Shown here: positions 5,914-9,981 of the stretch, piece after piece
Numbering within the stretch: position 1 is the first letter of the stretch
Layout: every line of letters begins with the position of its first letter
Made by a program: the position numbers and the translations under genes
Source of the DNA: Geobacter sp.
GTDB taxonomy: Bacteria; Desulfobacterota; Desulfuromonadia; Geobacterales; Geobacteraceae
Reading direction: 5' to 3'
Length of the DNA: 9,981 nucleotides
NCBI GenBank assembly: GCA_003499925.1
Contig: DNRQ01000163.1
Coordinates: forward strand, 1 to 9,981
The notes under the pieces: model-generated
The model's input: only the letters and a program-made list of their open reading frames with translations
Database searches by the model: none
Told to the model about the DNA's origin: nothing

Positions 5914-6088
5914 CCCTCCCCCCACCCCACTGCCATTAAGTTACCTCTTGTTTAGCAGCAATCTTCCGCTACCAACAACTCTCCCTCCCCTTCAAGGGGA
6001 GGGACGTACAGCGGAAGATCATCGCTAATCAGGTTAAGTTAAGCTGTGGTTACGTGAACTTAATGGCAGTGAGGTCGGGAGGGGGGAG
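5914..6088. mobile_element. MITE-like palindromic element with 15-bp terminal inverted repeats
   Basis: CACTGCCATTAAGTT (5928-5942) recurs perfectly inverted at 6057-6071, defining a 144-bp core. Inside it, ATCTTCCGCT (5961-5970) pairs with AGCGGAAGAT (6010-6019). At the centre TCCCTCCCCTT (5982-5992) pairs with AAGGGGAGGGA (5994-6004) around one base. TTAGC/GCTAA blocks also match, so much of the element folds into a nested hairpin. C-rich (from 5914) and G-rich (to 6088) tracts extend the inversion outside the terminal repeats. It encodes no protein. Size and structure suit a non-autonomous miniature element or a structured intergenic repeat. I see no clear target-site duplication. Confidence 0.65.
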
Positions 6089-6178
6089 CCCAGGTCATCT
6101 CGGAAGCCGCCCCACGCGGCCGCGGCGACCCTGTCTCAAGAGGTCAACTCCTGCCGGTCACCTCCATCCCCACCCTGT

Positions 6179-6259
6179 CCCTCCCCTTGAAGGGGAGGGG
6201 ATATTTGGGCTCCACCCCCTTCAGGCTTCGCCAAGGCTGCGGCTGACCAGCCAAGGGGG
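6179..6259. repeat. Two further GC-rich palindromes upstream of the efflux operon
   Basis: CCCTCCCCTT (6179-6188) pairs with AAGGGGAGGG (6190-6199), nearly the same hairpin tip as in the element at 5982-6004. A second palindrome has CCCCCTT (6215-6221) pairing with AAGGGGG (6253-6259), enclosing a GGCTG-AC-CAGCC hairpin (6241-6252) and other GGC/GCC blocks. These are dispersed intergenic repeats. The remaining bases between 6089 and 6300 show no credible gene. Confidence 0.6.
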
Positions 6260-6311
6260 AGGCCGGGAGCGGGATCCGGGTCGAGAAGTGTAAGGGACAT
6301 CTGAAATTGTC

Positions 6312-6340
6312 TTGACATAACAGCATTTACAATATATAGA
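6312..6340 (+). promoter_or_regulatory. Promoter of the RND efflux operon
   Basis: TTGACA (6312-6317) is followed after 17 bp by TATAGA (6335-6340). A nearby alternative -10 is TAGAAT (6337-6342, 19-bp spacing). The surrounding 70 bases are strikingly AT-rich compared with the rest of the window, including a TATATA-rich run (6333-6356) that could hold an operator. No regulator gene is in view. Transcription would start near 6347. Confidence 0.65.
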
Positions 6341-6384
6341 ATAATCCATATATATACTCGATTTTTATAATGAAACAGTCCCCG

Positions 6385-6393
6385 AAAGGAGGT
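6385..6393 (+). promoter_or_regulatory. Shine-Dalgarno that fixes the TolC-family start at GTG 6400
   Basis: AAAGGAGGT is a near-perfect anti-16S match placed six bases before GTG 6400. An in-frame ATG at 6370 lies upstream, has no ribosome site, and would place ten polar residues before the signal peptide. Confidence 0.85.
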
Positions 6394-6399
6394 CGCCGG

Positions 6400-7743
6400 G
6401 TGAACGATAAGATGGTACTGCTGGTCGCTGCGCTGCTCCTTCTCTGCTCTGCTCCGGCCTTCGGGGATGCTGTCACCTTGCGGGAGGCGATCGGCCGTGC
6501 ACTTGAGAATAATCACCTTGTGAAGGCCGCCTCCCTGGAGCGCGCTGCCGCGCAGGAGGAAGCTGCGGCGAGCCGGGGGCGTTATCTCCCCCGCGTGTAT
6601 CTGGAGAGCGGCGCGAAACTCTCCAACACGCCGAGCACGGTTTTCATGATGAAGCTGGACGAGGCCCGCATCGATCCCGGCAGCGATTTCGCCGGAAGCA
6701 CACTGAACCACCCGGGGGCACGCGGCGACTTCAGAACTGCCGTGACGCTGGAGCAGCCGCTGCTGGATTTCGGCATCTCGACGGGCGTCGATCTGGCGGC
6801 AAAGGATGCCGAGACGGCTGCGGTTTCACTGGAGTCAAGCCGGCAAGGTACGGCTTTCCGGGTCTATCTCGCCTATCTGGCGGTTCGAAAGGCGGCGGCT
6901 TATCGGGCGATAGCGGACCAGGCGGTGGCGAACGCCAGGGAGCACGGCCGTTTGGCGGACGTGCGGGAGAAGGACGGCGTCGGGCTCAAGTCCGATCAGC
7001 TGCGGGCGATCACGGCGCTCTCCGAGGCGGAGCAGCGGCTCATCTCTGCCAGAAACGACCTGCTGCTCGCGCGCATGAGGCTGAACCTCGCGGTGGGGGG
7101 GCGGCAGGGTGAAGCACTCGATATCAGCGAAGTTCCGGTCCTGGAGGAGCCTCTCCTGCTGCAGGGGGAACTGGTCGCGCTGGCACAAAAGAGCCGGCCC
7201 GATCTGAGGGTCGCCGAGAAGGCGGTGGAAAAGGGGGAGCTTGCCGTGCGGCAGGCGGCAAATGCCTATCTTCCCACCGTTTATGCCGGCGCTTCCTATC
7301 AGGTGAACGACCGCGACGTACCGCTTGGCTGGGACAACGATTCCTGGAGCATCGGCGTCAACCTGCGCTGGGAACTGTTCGACGGCAACAGGCGCTCGCA
7401 CGTGAAGGAAAAGGCGGAACTCTCCCGGCAGGCGGCGGCCGCACTCCTTGAGAACGACCGCAGGGAAGTGGCGCTTCAGGTGACGGAAAGCGTGCTGCGC
7501 CGCGAGGAGGCGGGGCTGAAGCTGGAGTCGGCCCGTGCCGCGGTCAAGGCTGCGGAGGAGGGAAGGCGTCTCATCACCCTGCGCTTCCGGAACGGGCTCT
7601 CTTCCATGGTTGAGCTCATGGATGCCGAGGCGGCGCTGAACGGGTCGAGGGCGAACCTCGTGGAGGTCGAGAACGGCTACCTCGGTTCGACCGGAGAACT
7701 CTATTATAAGTCGGGTGTATTTCTGAAGGAGGTCATGAAATGA
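6400..7743 (+). CDS. TolC-family outer-membrane efflux protein
   Basis: With the GTG start at 6400 this is a 447-residue protein opening with a Sec signal peptide (MNDKMVLLVAALLLLCSAPAFG). It has the two tandem OEP repeats of TolC-type channels. The first starts at VTLREAIGRALENN, with a YLPRVYLESGA strand region. The second starts near ALAQKSRPDLRVAEKAVEKGE, with YLPTVYAGASYQ and WELFDGNRR strand segments. Long Ala/Glu/Arg-rich helices between them form the periplasmic alpha-barrel. Three such protomers would form the outer-membrane exit duct of the pump encoded by the next two genes. The stop overlaps the adaptor start by four bases (ATGA), indicating translational coupling. TolC homologues also serve type I secretion, but the RND neighbours favour efflux. 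Confidence 0.92.
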   Translation: MNDKMVLLVAALLLLCSAPAFGDAVTLREAIGRALENNHLVKAASLERAAAQEEAAASRGRYLPRVYLESGAKLSNTPSTVFMMKLDEARIDPGSDFAGSTLNHPGARGDFRTAVTLEQPLLDFGISTGVDLAAKDAETAAVSLESSRQGTAFRVYLAYLAVRKAAAYRAIADQAVANAREHGRLADVREKDGVGLKSDQLRAITALSEAEQRLISARNDLLLARMRLNLAVGGRQGEALDISEVPVLEEPLLLQGELVALAQKSRPDLRVAEKAVEKGELAVRQAANAYLPTVYAGASYQVNDRDVPLGWDNDSWSIGVNLRWELFDGNRRSHVKEKAELSRQAAAALLENDRREVALQVTESVLRREEAGLKLESARAAVKAAEEGRRLITLRFRNGLSSMVELMDAEAALNGSRANLVEVENGYLGSTGELYYKSGVFLKEVMK

Positions 7744-8837
7744 GAAGCTACCGGGCAGCGGCGATCGCCCTTTTGATTGCGTCGAGTTTCGGCTGCGGCA
7801 AAAAAGCCGAGCCGGTGGCGCAGAGCGCGCCGGTGGTGGTGGTGCAGGGGGCCACGGTTGCGGCGGTTGCGGCGCAGGCGATTCCCGAGATCCAGGAGGC
7901 GGTGGGGACGGTACGGGCGCGCAATTCGGCCGTGATCTCGGCGCGGCTCGCCGGGAGCGTGAGCCGGGTTCATGTAAGGGAAGGGGACCGGGTCGCCAGG
8001 GGGGAGCTTCTGGTCGCCATCGACGCCGCCGAAAGCGGGGCCGCGGCGGCAGGCGCCCTATCCGGTGTCGAGGAGGCCGCCCGTGCGCTGGAGGAGGCGC
8101 GCTCGCGCAAGAGGCTGGCCGACGCCACCTTCGAGCGCTACCGCCGACTCTTTGACGAGCAGGCCGTGACCCGCCAGGAATTCGAGGTGCGCCAGATGGA
8201 GCAGGAGGTAGCCGGCGAGGGGGTCGCCAGGGCCGGGGCGCGGCTCAGCCAGGCGCGCCAGGGCGCCGCTGCGGCAGGAACGGTGGCGGGTTACGGCAGG
8301 GTAACCTCCCCCATCTCCGGGGTAGTCCTGGCAAAGCAGGTCGAGGCGGGGCAGACCGTTTTTCCGGGGACGCCGCTTGTCACCATCGAGGGGGATGACG
8401 GTTTCCGCCTGGAAGTAGCGGCACCCGAGGGGCTCCTCGGCAAGGTGAAGCCGGGGGACCAGGTCGGCATCGCAGTGGAGGGGGCGCCGGTGGCGGGGAG
8501 AGTCTCGGAGGTCGTTCCGATGGTCGATCCGGTGAGCCGCACCTTCACCGTCAAGATCGATCTCCCGGCCAGGGGATTGCGCTCCGGGAGCTACGGCAAG
8601 GCGCTCTTCAAATCCGGTGCGCGGCAGGGAATCGCAGTACCTCTCGCGGCCATCGTCGAGCGGGGGGCGCTGACCTCGGTCTGGGTGGTTTCCCGTGAGG
8701 GGATAGCCAGGCTCAGGCTGGTGAAGCTCGGTCAAGCCGTTGACCGGCGTGTGGAGATCCTCTCGGGCCTGAGTGCAGGGGAAAGGGTAGTGATTGCCGG
8801 GGCGGAGCGGGTCACCGACGGCGCCAAGGTCGAATGA
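7740..8837 (+). CDS. RND efflux periplasmic adaptor (membrane-fusion lipoprotein)
   Basis: This 365-residue adaptor begins with a signal peptide ending in SFGC, probably lipidated at C19, which would anchor it to the inner membrane. The lipoyl/barrel-sandwich domain is split: the first half is ISARLAGSVSRVHVREGDRV (66-85) and the second is VTSPISGVVLAKQVEAGQTV (188-207). The intervening 100-182 segment is rich in Ala, Glu and Arg and forms the alpha-hairpin that docks with TolC. A beta-barrel (about 220-295) and a membrane-proximal domain (about 296-365, with VPLAAIV and a C-terminal GERVVIAGAERV) follow. No His/Met-rich metal-binding segment is seen, which argues against a CusB-like copper role but does not settle the substrate. 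A strong AAGGAGGT (7726-7733) precedes the ATG, and the gene overlaps its neighbour by four bases. Confidence 0.92.
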   Translation: MRSYRAAAIALLIASSFGCGKKAEPVAQSAPVVVVQGATVAAVAAQAIPEIQEAVGTVRARNSAVISARLAGSVSRVHVREGDRVARGELLVAIDAAESGAAAAGALSGVEEAARALEEARSRKRLADATFERYRRLFDEQAVTRQEFEVRQMEQEVAGEGVARAGARLSQARQGAAAAGTVAGYGRVTSPISGVVLAKQVEAGQTVFPGTPLVTIEGDDGFRLEVAAPEGLLGKVKPGDQVGIAVEGAPVAGRVSEVVPMVDPVSRTFTVKIDLPARGLRSGSYGKALFKSGARQGIAVPLAAIVERGALTSVWVVSREGIARLRLVKLGQAVDRRVEILSGLSAGERVVIAGAERVTDGAKVE

Positions 8838-8844
8838 AGGCAGT

Positions 8845-8850
8845 GGAGAG
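8845..8850 (+). promoter_or_regulatory. Shine-Dalgarno favouring the RND pump start at 8855
   Basis: GGAGAG lies four bases before ATG 8855. An in-frame ATG at 8834 overlaps the adaptor stop (ATGA) and would add MKAVERS, but its upstream sequence is a poorer ribosome site. Both starts are possible. Confidence 0.6.
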
Positions 8851-8854
8851 AAGC

Positions 8855-9981
8855 ATGAACAACCTCGGTTTTGCCGGCAAGATCGCCCGTGCCTTCATAG
8901 ATTCCAAGCTGACGCCGCTCATCGTCGGCGCTTCGCTGCTGCTCGGACTTTTTTCGGTGCTGGCCACGCCGCGCGAGGAGGAGCCGCAGATCGTGGTCCC
9001 GATGGTGGACATCTACCTGCCGATGCCCGGCTCATCCCCGAAAGAGGTGGAGGAGCGCCTGGTCGCTCCCTTCGAAAAGAAGATCTGGGAGATCAAGGGG
9101 GTCGAGTACATCTACTCGGCGAGCCGCCCCGGCATGGGGATCGTGACGGTGCGCTTCGTGGTCGGCGAGAACATGGAGCAGTCGCTCGTCAAGCTGTACA
9201 ACAAGGTGATGAGCAACCGCGGCCTGCTCCCTCCCGGCTCGGGGGACCCGCTGGTGGTCCCCAAGTCGATCGACGACGTCCCGATCCTGAGCCTCACGCT
9301 CTGGTCGGAGCGCTACGACCACCATGCGCTGAGAAGGGTGGCGCGGGAGCTCACCGACGAGTTGCAAAAGGCGGACAACGTAGCGGAAACGGAGATCAAG
9401 GGTGGGTTGTCGCGGGAGCTCAAGGTGAGCCTCGACGCCTCCCGGCTTGCCTCGTACGGACTCACGCCGCTTTCGGTCATGGGGGCGCTCGAGAAGGGAA
9501 ATGTGGCGCAACGCGCCGGCGCGATCTCCTCGGGAAACCGCGACTACACCCTGGACGCGGGAAACTTCCTGACCGACGCGGCGGGCGCCGGGCGGCTCGT
9601 GGTAAGCGCGAAGGAAGGGCGGCCGGTGTACCTCTCCGATGTGGCGACGGTGACCGATGGCGTCCAGGAGCCGACCGACTACGTCTTCTTCGGGGTGGGG
9701 CCGGCAGCCGCCCATAAAGGGATAAGGGGAGGCGCCGCGGACTATCCGGCGGTCACCATATCGGTTGCCAAGAGAAAGGGGGCCAACGCGACCTGGGTGG
9801 CGGAGGAGCTCGTGAAGCGGGTGGAGTTCCAGAAGGGGAAGATCATCCCGTCCGAGATGCAGGTGACGGTCACCAGGAACTACGGCGAGACCGCCAAGGA
9901 GAAGAACGACGAACTCCTGTTCCACATGTTCCTGGCCGCCCTGTCGGTGACCATCCTGATCGCGCTCTTCATGGGGTGGCG
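8855..9981 (+). CDS. RND efflux transporter permease, N-terminal part (runs off the window)
   Basis: The frame is open from ATG 8855 to the last base, giving 375 residues of a protein normally about 1,000-1,100 long. The first membrane helix lies at about residues 19-36 (LTPLIVGASLLLGLFSVL), followed by TPREEEPQI. The porter domain follows, with SPKEVEERLVAPFEKKIWEIKGVEYIYS (written here as a family pattern of AcrB/CzcA-type pumps), IDDVPILSLTLW and the LKVSLDASRLASYGL segment. The second membrane helix begins at the end (LFHMFLAALSVTILIALFMG). The charged residues in TM4 that couple to protons lie outside the window. This is the proton-driven inner-membrane engine of the tripartite pump with the two preceding genes. 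The family is certain but the drug-versus-metal subclass is not determined. Confidence 0.93.
   Translation, partial: MNNLGFAGKIARAFIDSKLTPLIVGASLLLGLFSVLATPREEEPQIVVPMVDIYLPMPGSSPKEVEERLVAPFEKKIWEIKGVEYIYSASRPGMGIVTVRFVVGENMEQSLVKLYNKVMSNRGLLPPGSGDPLVVPKSIDDVPILSLTLWSERYDHHALRRVARELTDELQKADNVAETEIKGGLSRELKVSLDASRLASYGLTPLSVMGALEKGNVAQRAGAISSGNRDYTLDAGNFLTDAAGAGRLVVSAKEGRPVYLSDVATVTDGVQEPTDYVFFGVGPAAAHKGIRGGAADYPAVTISVAKRKGANATWVAEELVKRVEFQKGKIIPSEMQVTVTRNYGETAKEKNDELLFHMFLAALSVTILIALFMGW

Noticed and set aside
5914..6088. Insertion sequence with transposase
   Set aside because: The interval between the inverted repeats is 144 bp and has no coding capacity.
6370..6399. Upstream ATG of the TolC-family gene
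   Set aside because: No ribosome site. A near-perfect Shine-Dalgarno and a clean signal peptide point to GTG 6400.
8794..9717. Plus-strand open frame of 307 codons
   Set aside because: It overlaps the RND pump in another frame and is a GC-rich shadow. The true pump frame (8855 to the window end) has clear family motifs and simply lacks a stop inside the window.
9032..9925. Minus-strand open frame of 297 codons
   Set aside because: Antisense shadow of the RND pump with His/Arg-rich, motif-free sequence.

Overview
The window looks like chromosomal DNA from a GC-rich, Gram-negative deltaproteobacterium, most likely Geobacteraceae or a close relative (Geobacter, Geomonas, Citrifermentans type). 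This is inferred from protein style: the RND pump N-terminus, the DUF815 ATPase, and an Ig-like/YVTN surface lipoprotein. No rRNA or other marker gene is present to confirm it. All genes read on the + strand. No tRNA, rRNA, CRISPR array, transposase or phage gene was seen.

Layout. Bases 1-42 hold the last codons of an upstream gene. A near-consensus sigma70 promoter then drives a secreted PAP2-type phosphatase (86-1213) whose mRNA may be leaderless. A class I SAM-dependent methyltransferase (1227-1970) follows after 13 bp. A second promoter and a leader of about 110 nt that may be structured precede a DUF815-type P-loop ATPase (2142-3035). The stop codon of that ATPase lies inside the first unit of a hexanucleotide microsatellite (CTGAGG x11). 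A second hexanucleotide array (GGTAGT x5.8) and a strong intrinsic terminator follow.

The middle of the window is a 757-residue lipoprotein (3556-5829) built of five bacterial Ig-like (Big_2) domains followed by a complete seven-repeat YVTN beta-propeller. The non-coding stretches on both sides of it are filled with palindromic, GC-rich intergenic repeats. One is a MITE-like element of about 144 bp with 15-bp terminal inverted repeats. The same terminal motif occurs again on the far side of the lipoprotein gene, so the gene sits between copies of one repeat family. Just past its stop codon is a diverged, out-of-frame copy of the last 30 bases of the gene.

The right third is a tripartite RND efflux operon behind an AT-rich promoter: a TolC-family outer-membrane factor (GTG start at 6400), a lipoprotein membrane-fusion adaptor that overlaps it by 4 nt, and the inner-membrane RND pump, which runs off the end of the window. 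Together these would form an inner membrane-periplasm-outer membrane export channel. The substrate cannot be read from the sequence and no regulator gene is in view.

No clearly new multi-gene system was found. The most unusual parts are non-coding: the double GG-periodic microsatellite between a stop codon and its terminator, the unassigned leader of the ATPase gene, the palindromic element family around the lipoprotein gene, and the probable leaderless start of the phosphatase.
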